A stretch of 64,000 bases of DNA from Inia geoffrensis (Eukaryota; Chordata; Mammalia; Artiodactyla; Iniidae), in assembly GCA_036417435.1 (NCBI GenBank), contig CM070900.1, positions 169,808,815 to 169,872,814 on the forward strand, written 5' to 3'. Positions 11,556 through 22,440 of the stretch are shown one piece after another (position 1 is the first letter of the stretch; each line of letters starts with the position of its first letter). The notes under the pieces were generated by a model. The model did not search any database. It was not told where the DNA came from and was given only the letters and a program-made list of their open reading frames with translations. A program made the position numbers and the translations under genes.

Positions 11556-12779
11556 GGTGATGTTATAGGCACTTTCACTTGAGTACTTAATATAAGGTAC
11601 TTCATATGTATTTAATTTATATTATTGCAAGATTAAACACTTAAATACACCATCAACAGGAGAATTTATGTCATAATGCCCTCTAAAAGTAGTTAACTGG
11701 TGTTATGGTTTACCACATCTTTATTAACACATGTTGATCAGAATTCTAATGTTAAAAATATATTGCTTGTTTTGTGGGTCATTATGATTAAGTGTTTGCA
11801 GCTATTAGAATCATTTTTGGGTAAGGTGTATTTGTATAACCCAGGTACATGTTCTTGCTAGAAAAAAAAATGTTTAAATGGTAAGAATTGTATGATGGAA
11901 AGAGGTGGGCAATTTCTGTACATCTATTGCAAGTCTCTGACATGAAATATGTTCAGATTGAATTTCTGAACTATGTGGTGCTCCAGAACTTTCCATACTC
12001 TCAATTTCAACCCTTAAATCTTCTCTTTCTCTACTTATCTGTGAGTATGGTAATTCATTCCTTAATCAATGCATTGCTTCATCTGTCAAAAAATGTTTAT
12101 TTTATGCCTGCTATGTCCCTACTGTGTGACTGCCGTGAAACTGTTGATTCAACAAAGTGCTTTCTGCTATAATTCACCAGACTTTAGAAATTAAGTACTT
12201 GACTGTACATTCTCATGTTTATTTTGTCATTATATGTCATTACCCTTCCATTCTCCCTCTGTCTCTATCCCTATTCCTAGCTCATGGGTTAAGAAATGGA
12301 CAGATAAGTGTATTTATTCTTAGGAAGAGTTAGAGAATAGGGATTCATAAAAACACATCAAGAGCAAAAACATCACAAAGGGAATAACTAGAGTTTTATT
12401 TGTTTGGAGACAATTTGAATTTGTAGAATACCTATCAGGATGAAGGTGGCAGGCTAATTCAACCAGCACTCACAATATTTCAGTAAATAGTTAAGAACCT
12501 CCTTCATGAATGCTGAAAATCCGGTGGAAAAAATAGAGGCCTCATAAAAAGTTGACATGATATGATCCTAGAACCCCTAATAACTAATTGTATGGCTTTG
12601 GATAAATTTTAGTAATTTAATTTTATATTTTAATGTACATACTCACATACAGGCACAATTATTTTTACACAGTTGTATATATATGATTTTAGTATATGAT
12701 TTTATTGCAAATGGCAGTAGCCCTTTTCTCACAAAAGGCAACTCTCTTGACATGGGGTTGAAGGAAACTATATTCAGGT
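11556..12779. other. No gene seen
   Basis: A 94-codon frame at 11888-12172 has no domain I recognise. Otherwise AT-rich DNA without a nameable repeat. Confidence 0.4.
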
Positions 12780-12885
12780 CACCACATTTCCAGAATCCCT
12801 CACTTCTTTGGATAAGTAATTAAGTTTCTCAGAGTTTTAGTGTCTTCCTCTGTAAAATAATGAAGGATTTTTGTGCTTCAGTTCA
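12780..12885 (+). mobile_element. Probable MIR fragment
   Basis: The series 'ggataagtaattaagtttct', 'cagagttttagtgtcttcct' and 'ctgtaaaataatg' follows the MIR core. Short and diverged. Confidence 0.45.
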
Positions 12886-13102
12886 GCTCTGGGATCCTAT
12901 TTACCTTTTAATAGTATAAACTTAGTCTCTCTACCTAGAAATTCAGTAAAATTTTACCAGATTGCCATAATCTGATTTGATTCTAAAGAATACATAGTTT
13001 ATTTAACCAGATAGTTTAAAAATTACATAAAATATAAATTTAATGGAACTCAAATAACAATGATTTCAATTGACACTCAATGCATACATAAGAAAATATG
13101 GA

Positions 13103-13328
13103 GGGCTTCCCTGGTGGCACAGTGGTTGAGAGTCTGCCTGCCGATTCAGGGGACACGACTTTGTTCCCTGATCTGGGAAGATCCCATATGCCGCGGAGCG
13201 GCTGGGCCCGTGAGCCGTGGCTGCTGAGCCTGCGCGTCTGGAGCCTGTGCTCCGCAATGGGAGAGGCCACAACAGTGACAGGCCCGCATACTGCAAAAAA
13301 AACAAACAAACAGCAACAACAAAAAACC
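13103..13328 (+). mobile_element. CHR-type SINE, short form
   Basis: It has a full tRNA-Glu-like head, a body close to the copy at 1152 and an A-rich tail mixed with CAA units. A 10-bp target duplication 'aaaatatgga' lies at 13093-13102 and 13329-13338. Confidence 0.93.
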
Positions 13329-13504
13329 AAAATATGGAAAATGATTACATTTGAATTAAGGTAAGTTGAAAAAAATGATTACCACTTAAATATCGTTTTC
13401 TAAATTTTATATTTCATTTTGTAAAAAAACCCAAAATTATGAGCTTAAAATGTGAAAAGTCTGTTATTTCTTGAATTAGAGAATAGCAGGAAGGATAGTC
13501 GCTA

Positions 13505-14460
13505 GATAGGATAATCAGAAGTCTTCAGTGATTCATTAATTCATTCATGTAGATGGAACATGCAACGATAAAAAACAAAAGACAGAGAGCCGAATTTCAA
13601 GGAGCTTGCATTATAGTAAGAGAAAGAAAGAAGGAAAACAGGAAGGTAAATAAGTATAATATAATAGTAATTATTGATAAAAGCAATGAAGAAAGCTAAA
13701 GCAATTTGAGTAAGTGACAGGGTTTCTTTTAAGAGGGTGTTTGAGCAGAGACCTTAATACTGATTTGAGAGAGGGTTTTTCTGGTAGAAGGCAGAGAAAA
13801 ATTATTGTCGTGAGGCAAGGATGAGCTTGACCTATTAAAGAAACAGAGAGAAGGTCAGCAGAACTGGAATGCAGGAGCCAGAGGGAAGAGAAAGCAATTA
13901 AACTCAGAGACATAGGCACACGTTGGATCATATAATATTCCTTTAGGTCACCATGAATTGCCAAATTTTAATCTAAGTGTGATGGGATGCCAATGGAGGG
14001 TTGTAAGCAGGGGAGGGCATAATCTGATTTACATTTAAAAAGAGTCACTGGCTTGGGGCTTCCCTGGTGGCACAGTGGTTGAGGGTCTGCCTGCTGATGC
14101 AGGGGACACAGGTTCGTGCCCCGGTCCGGGGGGATCCCACATGCCGCGGAGCAGCTAGGCCCTGTGAGCCGTGGCCACTGAGCCTGCACGTCTGGAACCT
14201 GTGCTCCGCAATGGGAAAGGCCACAGCAGTGAGAGGCCTGCGTAACACAAAAAAAGTCACTGGCTACAATGGAAAGAAATTATGTTAGGGAGCCAGGGCA
14301 GGACACAATATAAGCGGTTACTGTAATAAGTCACGTGAAAGGAGATGGTGGCTTCCCCTAACATAAAATATGAGGTGGAATCAGAAGTGGTCCCACATGT
14401 TTATAAGGAAAAGTCAACAGTTTGCTGATGGATTGATTGTTGAACTAGAAATTATGAGCA
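13505..14460 (-). mobile_element. L2-like LINE relic, antisense, split by a SINE
   Basis: The plus-strand text includes 'tttgagcagagacctta', 'ctaagtgtgatgggatgcc' and 'gcaggggagggcataatctg'. These match the reverse complement of a common L2-type 3' region. The 14056-14254 SINE interrupts it and the match resumes behind it ('gttactgtaataagtcac'). No coding capacity remains. The family call rests on phrase order only. Confidence 0.5.
14056..14254 (+). mobile_element. CHR-type SINE, short form
   Basis: The head starts 'gggcttccctggtgg' and the B box is near 14112-14122. The A tail is short. An 11-bp direct repeat 'agtcactggct' lies at 14043-14053 and 14255-14265. It is inserted in the L2-like relic. 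Confidence 0.92.
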
Positions 14461-15355
14461 AGTTCAATGAATTTTAAAGAAATATAGAAGAAACCTCAGC
14501 ATTATTCAAAAGCTTTTAGGAATGACCTGGAATAAAGAAAGAAAATGGTGGCACAAGAGATAGTGGATAATTGAAGGAGAAAAAAAAAAAGTCATACTTC
14601 TCTATCATTTTTGAAACATTGATACTATATGAAAATAGACTATGTAAGTTATTGGGATATTTATTTTTCTCAGCTCAATTTGTAACTAATTTTTCCAGGA
14701 ATCTAGAGGAAATACTAAATTACATATTCCAAAAGTTTACTTAAGATAATGTTGATAGGTTTCAATAATCGGATCAAATATTTCAATAAATTTTCTCCAA
14801 TACTTTTTAATTTATATCACAAATTAGTCATTAATTCTTTCATGCATTCACATATTCTTCAAATTGAGTGATGAGCTGAGGAGCAACCCTATGTTACTCC
14901 CTACAAGTTCTAGGTACTTTCTGGGAGGTCAAAATAATAAGATGGAAAACATTTTCAGAAAGGAATTTAAAATCTCGTGATGTGGCTATATCAGAAAATT
15001 GCATGTCCCTGAAGTCAGATAAATTTAATTCAATTTAAATAACATTGCAAGGTATTTATCTATGTTTGCCATAAAATTTACCTGACCCCTGGTTATGAAT
15101 ATATATATTTAACTATGTAAATTTAATTTTGGCTGATGTGAGTTGTTCCTGGAATACATATGCATAACTGATGTCAGACTGTCAATATCACTAAGCCTTG
15201 GACAGACTTCCACTTTTACCTTATAACAAGGTTGGGAGTTTGGAGGACATTTTTATGTAATTCTTATTAACTAAACAGGTAGAGCATTACAATTAGTTAA
15301 AATTGGATATAGGGCAGATGCCTCTTTATAACAAAATACACTGCAATCTTCAATT
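14461..15355. other. No gene seen
   Basis: AT-rich DNA with an A-run near 14581. No nameable repeat or exon. It abuts the target duplication of L1-A. Confidence 0.4.
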
Positions 15356-15750
15356 CCAATCTTTCATTTTAATTTTTTTAATTTTTTTAACATCTTTATT
15401 GGGTTAAAATTGCTCTACAATGGTGTGTCAGTTTCTACTTTATAACAAAGTGAATCAGTTATATATATACAGACGTTCACATATTTCTTCCCTCTTGCGT
15501 CTCCCTCCTTCCTTCCCTCCCTATCCCACCCCTCCAGGCGGTCACAAAACACCGAGGTGATATCCCTGTGCCAAGCGGCTGCTTCCCATTAGCTATCTAC
15601 CTTACGTTTGTTAGTATATATATGTCCATGCTCCTCCCTCGCCCTCTCATAGCTCACCCCTCCCCCTCCCCATATCCTCAAGTCCGTTCTCCAGTAGGTC
15701 TGTGTCTTTATTCCTGTCTTACCCCTAGGTTCTTCATAACATTTTTTTTC

Positions 15751-18700
15751 TTAAATTCCATATATATGTGTTAGCATACGGTATTTGTCTTTCTCTTTCT
15801 GACTTACTTCACTCTGTATGACAGACTCGAGGTCTATCCACCTCATTACAAGTAGCTCAATTTCGTTTCTTTTTATCGCTGAGTAATATTCCATTGCATG
15901 TATGTGTCACATCTTCTTTATCCATTCATCTGACAATGGGCACTTAGGTTGTTTCCATCTCCGGGCTATTGTAAATAGAGCTGCGATGAACATTTTGGTA
16001 CATGCCTCTTTTTCAATTTTGGTTTTCTCAGGGTATATGCCCAGTAGTGGGATTGCTGGGTCATATGGTAGTTCTATTTTTAGTTTTTACAGAACCTCTA
16101 TACTGTTCTCCATAGTGGCTGTATCAATTTACATCCCCACCAAGAGTGCAAGAGGGTTCCCTTTTCTCCACACCCTCTACAGCATTTATTGATTGTATAT
16201 TGTTTGATGATGGCCATTCTGACCAGTGTGAGGTGATACCTCATTGTAGTTTTGACCTGCATTTCTCTAATGATTAATGATGTTGAGCATTCTTTCATGT
16301 GTTTGTTGGCAGTCTGCATATCTTCTTTGGAGAAATGTCTATTTAGGTCTTCTGCCCATTTTTGGATTGGGTTGTTTGTTTTTTTGTTATTGAGCTGCAT
16401 AAGTTGCTTGTAAATTTTGGAGATTAATCCTTTGTCAGTTGCTTCATTTGCAAATATTTTCTCCCATTCTGAGGGTTGTCTTTTGGTCTTGTTTATGGTT
16501 TCCTTTGCTGTGCAAAAGCTTTGAAGTTTCATTAGGTCCCATTTGTTTATTTCTGTTTTTATTTCCATTGCTCTAGGAGGTGGGTCAAAAAGGATCTTGC
16601 TGTGATTTATGTCATAGAGTGTTCTGCCTATGTTTTCCTCTAAAAGTTTGATAGTTTCTGGCCTTACATTTAGGTCTTTAATCCATTTTGAGCTTATTTT
16701 TGTGTATGGTGTTAGGGAGTGATCTAAGCTCATACTTTTACATGTAGCTGTCCAGTTTTCCCAGCACCACTTATTGAAGAGGCTGTCCTTTCTCCACTGT
16801 ATATTCCTGCCACCATTATCTAAGATAAGGTGTCCATATGTGCGTGGGTTTATCTCTGGGCTTTCTATTCTGTTCCATTGATCTATCGTTCTGTTTTTGT
16901 GCCAGTACCATACTGTCTTGATTACTGTAGCTTTGTAGTATAGTCTGAAGTCAGGGAGCCTGATTCCTCCAGCTCCGTTTTTCGCTGTCAAGATTGCTTT
17001 AGCTATTCGGGGTCTTTTGTGTTACCATACAAATTGTGAAATTTTTTGTTCTAGTTCTGTGAAAAATGCCAGTGGCAGTTTGATAGGGATTGCATTGAAT
17101 CTATAGATTGCTTAGGGTAGTAGAGTCATTTTCACAATGTTGATTCTTCCAATCCAAGAACATGGTATATCCCTCCATCTATTTGTATCATCTTTAATTT
17201 CTTTCATCAGTGTCTTATAATTTTCTGCATACAGGTCTTTTGTCTCCCTAGGTAGGTTTATTCCTAGGTATTTTATTCTTTTTGTTGCAATGGTAAATGG
17301 CAGTGTTTTCTTGATTTCACTTCCAGATTTTTCATCACTAGTATATAGGAATGCCAGAGATTTCTGTGCATTAATTTTGTATCCTGCTACTTTACCAAAT
17401 TCATTGATTAGTTCTAGTAGTTTTCTGGTAGCATCTTTAGGATTCTCTATGTATAGTATCATGTCATCTGCAAACAGTGACAGCTTTACTTCTTCTTTTC
17501 CGATTTGGATTCCTTTTATTTCCTTTTCTTCTCTGATTGCTGTGGCTAAAACTTCCAAAACTATGTTGAATAAGAGTGGTGAGAGTGGGCAACCTTGTCT
17601 TGTTCCTGATCTTAGTGGAAATGCTTTCAGTTTTTCACCATTGAGGATGATGTTGGCTGTGGGTTTGTCATATATGGCCTTTATTATGTTGAGGAAAGGT
17701 CCCTCTATGCCTACTTTCTGTAGGGTTTTTATCATAAATGGGTGTTGAATTTTGTCAAAAGCTTTCTCTGCATCTATTGAGATGATCATATGGTTTTTCT
17801 CCTTCAAATTGTTAATATGGTTTATCACATTGATAGATTTGCGTATATTGAAGAATCCTTGCATTCCTGGAATAAACCCCACTTGATCATGGTGTATGAT
17901 CCTTTTAATGTGCTGTTGGATTCTGTTTGCTAGTATTTTGTTGAGGATTTTTGCATCTATGTTCATCAGTGATATTGACCTGTAGTTTTCTTTCTTTGTG
18001 ACATCCTTGTCTGGTTTTGGTATCAAGGTGATGGTGGCCTCGTAGAAGGAATTGGGGAATGTTCCTCCCTCTGCTATGTTTTGGAAGAGTTTGAGAAGGA
18101 TAGGTGTTAGCTCTTCTCTAAATGCTTGATAGAATTCGGCTGTGAAGCCATCTGGTCCTGGGCTTTTGTTTGTTGGAAGATTTTTAATCACAGTTTCAAT
18201 TTCAGTGTTTTTGATTGGTCTGTTCATATTTTCTATTTCTTCCTGATTCAGTCTTGGTAGTTTGTGCATTTCTAAGAATGTGTCCATTTCTTCCAGATTG
18301 TCCATTTTATTGGCATAGAGTTGCTTGTAGTAATCTCTCATGATCATTTTTATTTCTGCAGTGTCAGTTGTTACTTCTCCTTTTTCATTTCTAATTCTAT
18401 TGATTTGAGTCTTCTCCCTTTTTTTTCTTGATGAGTCTGGCTAATGGTTTATCTATTTTGTTTATCTTCTCAAAGAACCAGCTTTTAGTTTTATTGATCT
18501 TTGCTATTGTTTCCTTCATTTCTTTTTCATTTATTTCTGATCTGATTTTTATAATTTCTTTCCTTCTACTAAATTTGGGGGTTTTTTGTTCTTCTTTCTC
18601 TAATTGCTTTAGGTGTAAGGTTAGGTTGTTTATTCGAGATGTTTCCTGCTTCTTAAGGTGGGCTTGTATTGCTATAAACTTCCCTCTTAGAACTGCTTTT

Positions 18701-19569
18701 GCAGCATCCCATAGGTTTTGGGTCGTTTTGTCTCCATTGTCATTTGTTTCTAGGTATTTTTTAATTTCTTCTTTGATTTCTTCAGTGATCACTTCATTAT
18801 TGAGTAATGTATTGTTTAGCCTCCATGTGTTTGTATTTTTTACAGATCTTTTCCTGTAATTGATATCTAGTCTCATGGCGTTGTGGTCGGAAAAGATACT
18901 TGATACAATTTCAATTTTCTTAAATTTACCAAGGCTTGATTTGTGACCCAAGATATGATCTATCCTGGAGAATGTTCCATGAGCACTTGAGAAAAATGTG
19001 TATTCTGTTGTTTTTGGATGGAGTGTCCTATAGATAGCAATTAAGTCCATCTTGTTTAATGTATCATTTAAAGCTTGTGTTTCCTTATTTATTTTCATTT
19101 TGGATGATCTGTCCATTGGTGAAAGTGGGGTGTTGAAGTCCCCTACTATGAATGTATTACTGTCGATTTCCCCTTTTATGGCTGTTAGTTTTTGCCTTAT
19201 GTATTGAGGTGCTCCTGTGTTAGGTGCATAAATATTTACAATTGTTATATCTTCTTCTTGGATCGATCCCTTAATCATTATATAGTGTCCTTCTTTGTCT
19301 CTTGTAATGGTCTTTATTTTAAAGTCTATTTTGTCTGATATGAGAATTGCTACTCCAGCTTTCTTTTGATTTCCATTTGCATGGAATATCTTTTTCCATC
19401 CCCTTACTTTCAGTCTGTATGTGTCTCTAGGTCTGAAGTGGGTCTCTTGTAGACAGCATATATATGGGTCTTGTTTTTGTATCCATTCAGCCAATCTGTG
19501 TCTTTTGGTGGGAGCATTTAGTCCATTTACATTTAAGGTAATTATTGATATGTATGTTCCTATTCCCAT
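15751..19569 (-). pseudogene. L1-A ORF2 (endonuclease and reverse transcriptase), disrupted
   Basis: ORF2 of the intact family nicks genomic DNA and copies L1 RNA at the nick. The start at 19569 follows an in-frame stop. Endonuclease motifs are present near the N terminus: 'LNVNGLN', 'CLQETH', 'VGDFNTPLS' and 'SDHNA'. The reverse-transcriptase part keeps 'NKSPGPDGF' and the catalytic FADD (codons at 17474-17463). Breaks: one extra A in an A-run near 18421-18428 shifts the frame after about 390 codons. There are nonsense codons at 17114-17112 (AAA to TAA), near 17022 (TGG then TAA) and at about 16098 (TGG to TAG). The last frame (16991-16098) holds the C-terminal block with '[10 protein letters not shown]'. 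Region length, about 1,273 codons, is normal for L1. No full protein is possible without repair. Confidence 0.95.
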
Positions 19570-19627
19570 TTTCTAAATTGTTTTGGGTTCGTTGTTATAG
19601 GTCCTTTCCTTCTCTTGTGTTCCTTGT

Positions 19628-20527
19628 CTAGAGAAGTTCCTTTAGCAGTTGTTGTAAAGCTGGTTTGGTGGTGCTGAACTCTCTCAGCTTTTGCTTGTCT
19701 GTAAAGGTTTTAATTTCTCCATCAAATCTGAATGAGATCTTTGCTGGGTAATCGTGGTTGCAGGCTTTTCTCCTTCATCACTTTCAGTATGTCCTGCCAC
19801 TCACTCTGGCTTGCAGAGTTTCTGCTGAGAGATCAGCTGTTAGCCTTATGGGGATTCCCTTGTGTGTTATTTGTTTTTTTTCCCTTGCTGCTTTTAATAT
19901 GCTTTCTTTGTATTTAATTTTTGAGAGTTTGATTAATATGTGTCTTGGCGTGTTTCTCCTTGGGTTTATCCTGTATGGGACTCTTTCTGCTTCCTGGACT
20001 TGGTTAACTATTTCCTTTCCCATATTAGGGAAGTTTTCAACTATAATCTCTTCAAATATTTTCTCAGTCCCTTTCTTTTTCTCTTCATCCTCTGGAACCC
20101 CTATAATTTGAATGTTGGTGCGTTTAATGTTGTCCCAGAGGTCTCTGAGACTGTCCTCAGTTCTTTTCATTCTTTTTTCTTTATTCTGCTCTGCAGTAGT
20201 TATTTCCACTATTTTATCTTCCAGGTCACTTATCTGTTCTTCTGCCTCAGTTATTCTGCTATTGATCCCATCTAGTGTATTTTTCATTTCAGTTATTGTG
20301 TTGTTCATCTCTGTTTGTTTGTTCTTTAGTTCTTCTAGATCTTTGTTAAACATTTCTTGCATCTTCTCCATCCCTGCCTCCATTCTATTTCCGAGATTCT
20401 GGATCATCTTTACTATCATTATTCTGAATTCTTTTTCAGGTAGACTGCCTATTACCTCTTCATTTGTTAGGTCTGGTGCATTTTTATCTTGCTCCTTCAT
20501 CTACTGTGTGTTTTTCTGTCTTCTCAT
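19628..20527 (-). pseudogene. L1-A ORF1 (RNA-binding coiled-coil protein), disrupted
   Basis: ORF1 protein of the family trimerises and coats L1 RNA. The canonical ATG is at 20527-20525. Codon 9 is TAG (20503-20501) and a Met codon follows directly, giving an open frame of 238 codons (20500-19784). Its N-terminal half is a heptad-rich coiled coil ('MNNTITEMKNTLDGINSRIT'), followed by the RNA-recognition part ('IQIIGVPEDEEKKKGT') and a C-terminal domain. A 1-bp loss near 19800 shifts the frame, and a second loss of about 5 bp near 19748 brings it back. The last roughly 60 codons are therefore partly scrambled. Stop at 19630-19628. A shortened product from Met10 is conceivable but would lack the proper C-terminal domain. 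Confidence 0.93.
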
Positions 20528-21049
20528 TTTGCTTATCTTACTGTGTTTGGGGTCTCCTTTTTTTTTTTTGCAGGCTGCAGGTTCGTAGTTCCCGTTGTTT
20601 TTGATGTCTGTCTCCAGTGGCTAAGGTTGGTCTAGTGGGTTGTGTATGCTTCCTGGTGGAGGGGACTAGTGCTTGTGTTCTGGTGGATGAGGCTGGATCT
20701 TGTCTCTCTGGTGGGCAGGTCCACGTCTGGTGGTGTGTTTTGGGGTGTCTCTGGACTTATTATGATTTTAGGCAGCCTCTCTGTTAATGGGTGGGGTTGT
20801 GTTTCTGTTTTGCTAGTTGTTTGGCATAGGTTGTCCAGCACTGTAGCTTGCTGGCCGTTGAGTGAAGCTGGGTGCTGGTGTTAAGGCGGAGATCCCTGGG
20901 AGATTTTCGCCATTTGATATTATGTGGTGCTGGGAAATCTCTTGTGGACCAGTGTCCTGAAGTTGGCTCTCCCCCCTCAGAGGTAGAGTCCTGATTCCTG
21001 GCAGGAGCAGCAAGAACCTTTCATCCACACAGCTCAGATTAAAAGGGAG

Positions 21050-21235
21050 AGAAAGTAGAGAGAATTAGTAGAAATAGGAAGATAGAAAGAAAGAAGGAAA
21101 GGAGGGAAGGAAGGAAGGGAGGGAGGAAGGAGGGAGGGAAGGAAGGAAGAAAGAAAGAAGAAGGAAAGAAGGCCAGAAGGAAAGAAAGGAGGGAGGGAGG
21201 AAGGAAGGAAGGAGGAAAAAGGACAGAAAGCAGAT
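21050..21235. repeat. Purine-rich (GGAA/GAAA)n tract
   Basis: Nearly pure A/G on the plus strand with mixed GGAA, GAAA and GGGA units. It is part of the L1-A 5' UTR and corresponds in place to the (TTTC)n tract of L1-B at 27.1 kb, read in L1 sense. Confidence 0.9.
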
Positions 21236-21319
21236 ACAGTAAAATAGAATGAAGTAAAGTATAATAAAGTTATTGAATTAAAATATAATTATTTAGGGCA
21301 AAAAGAAAAAAAAAAAAAA

Positions 21320-21760
21320 GGACGGATATAACCTTAGGACAAATGTTGAAAGCCACGCTATACAGACAAAATCTTACACTGAAGCTTACACATACACCCT
21401 CACGAAAAGAGGTAAAGGGGAAAAAATCATAAATCTTGCTTTCAAAGACCACCTCCTCCATTTGGGATGATTCGTTGTATAAAGGGGGGAAGGAAAGAAA
21501 GAAAGAGGGAAGGTAAAGTATAATAGAATTATTAAAATTAATTATTAAGAAAAAAAAAATTTTTCTTATAGAAAAAAAAGGAAAAAAAAAAAAAAAACAA
21601 TGGACGGATAGAACCCTAGGACAAATGGTGGAAGCAAAGCTATACAGACAAGATCTCAAAGAGAAGCGTACACATACACTTTCACAAAAAGAGGAAAAAG
21701 GGGAAAAAATCATAGATCTTGCATACGAAGTCCACCACCTCAATTTGGGATGAGTCACTG
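21320..21760 (-). repeat. Imperfect 160-bp direct duplication inside L1-A 5' UTR
   Basis: The block at about 21320-21478 recurs at 21602-21760, offset by 282 bp. Shared landmarks are 'ggacggata', 'taggacaaatg', 'gctatacagacaa', 'cacatacac', 'ggggaaaaaatcat' and 'tttgggatga'. A-rich sequence fills the space between. It is an internal duplication of the leader, not a separate element. Confidence 0.9.
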
Positions 21761-22231
21761 TCTATTCACGTATTCCACAGAAGCAGAGTACATCAAGCTG
21801 ATTGTGGAGCTTTAATCCGCGGCTTCTGAGGCTGCTGGGAGAGATTTCCCTTTCACTTCTTTGTTCTCACAGCTCCCAGGGGCTCAGCTTTGGATTTGGC
21901 CCTGCCTCTGCGTGTAGGTCGCTGGAGGGCGTCTGTTTTTCACTCAGACAGGACAGGGTTAAAGGAGCCTCTGACTCGGGGGCTCTGGCGCACACAGGCC
22001 GAGGGGAGAGAGGGGCACGGCGTGCGGGGCGGGCCTGCGGCGGCAGAGGCCGGCGTGATGCTGCACCAGCCTGAGGCCCGCCGTGTGTTCTCCCTGGGAA
22101 GATGTCACTGGATCCCGGGAACCTGGCAGTGGCGGGCTGCGCAGGCTCCCCGGAAGAGGGGTGTGGATATTGACCTGTGCTCGCACACAGGCCCCTTGGT
22201 GGCGGCAGCAGCAGCCTTAGCGTCTCCCGCC

Positions 22232-22440
22232 CGTCTCTGGGGTCCGCGCTTTTAGCCGCGGCTCGCGCCTGTCTCTGGGATCCGCGTTTTTAGCCGCGGC
22301 TCGCGCCTGTCTCTGAGGTCCGTGCTTTTAGCCGCGGCTCGTGCCCGTTTCTGGGTTCCGCGCTTTTAGCCGCGGCTCGCGCCAGTCTCTGGGGACCACG
22401 CTTTCCGCCGCGGCTCGCGCCGGTCTCTGGAGTTCCTTAA
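22232..22440 (-). repeat. 38-bp CpG-rich tandem array (5+ units) in L1-A promoter region
   Basis: Units begin with 'gtctctgg'-like starts at 22232, 22271, 22309, 22347, 22385 and 22423, so the period is 39 once and then 38. Each unit carries 'agccgcggctcgcgcc' with small changes. L1-B has only about one unit plus a part at 26.11-26.16 kb. The array lies within the first 850 bases of the L1-A transcript. Confidence 0.93.

Noticed and set aside
17290..17748. 152-codon plus-strand frame
   Set aside because: Antisense of the L1-A reverse transcriptase.
20112..20588. 158-codon plus-strand frame over the L1-A ORF1 region
   Set aside because: Antisense shadow of ORF1; serine/leucine/phenylalanine-rich as expected from the reverse of a lysine/glutamate-rich coiled coil.
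21270..21758. 162-codon minus-strand frame
   Set aside because: Runs through the duplicated A-rich L1 leader; repetitive phenylalanine/serine text, not a gene.
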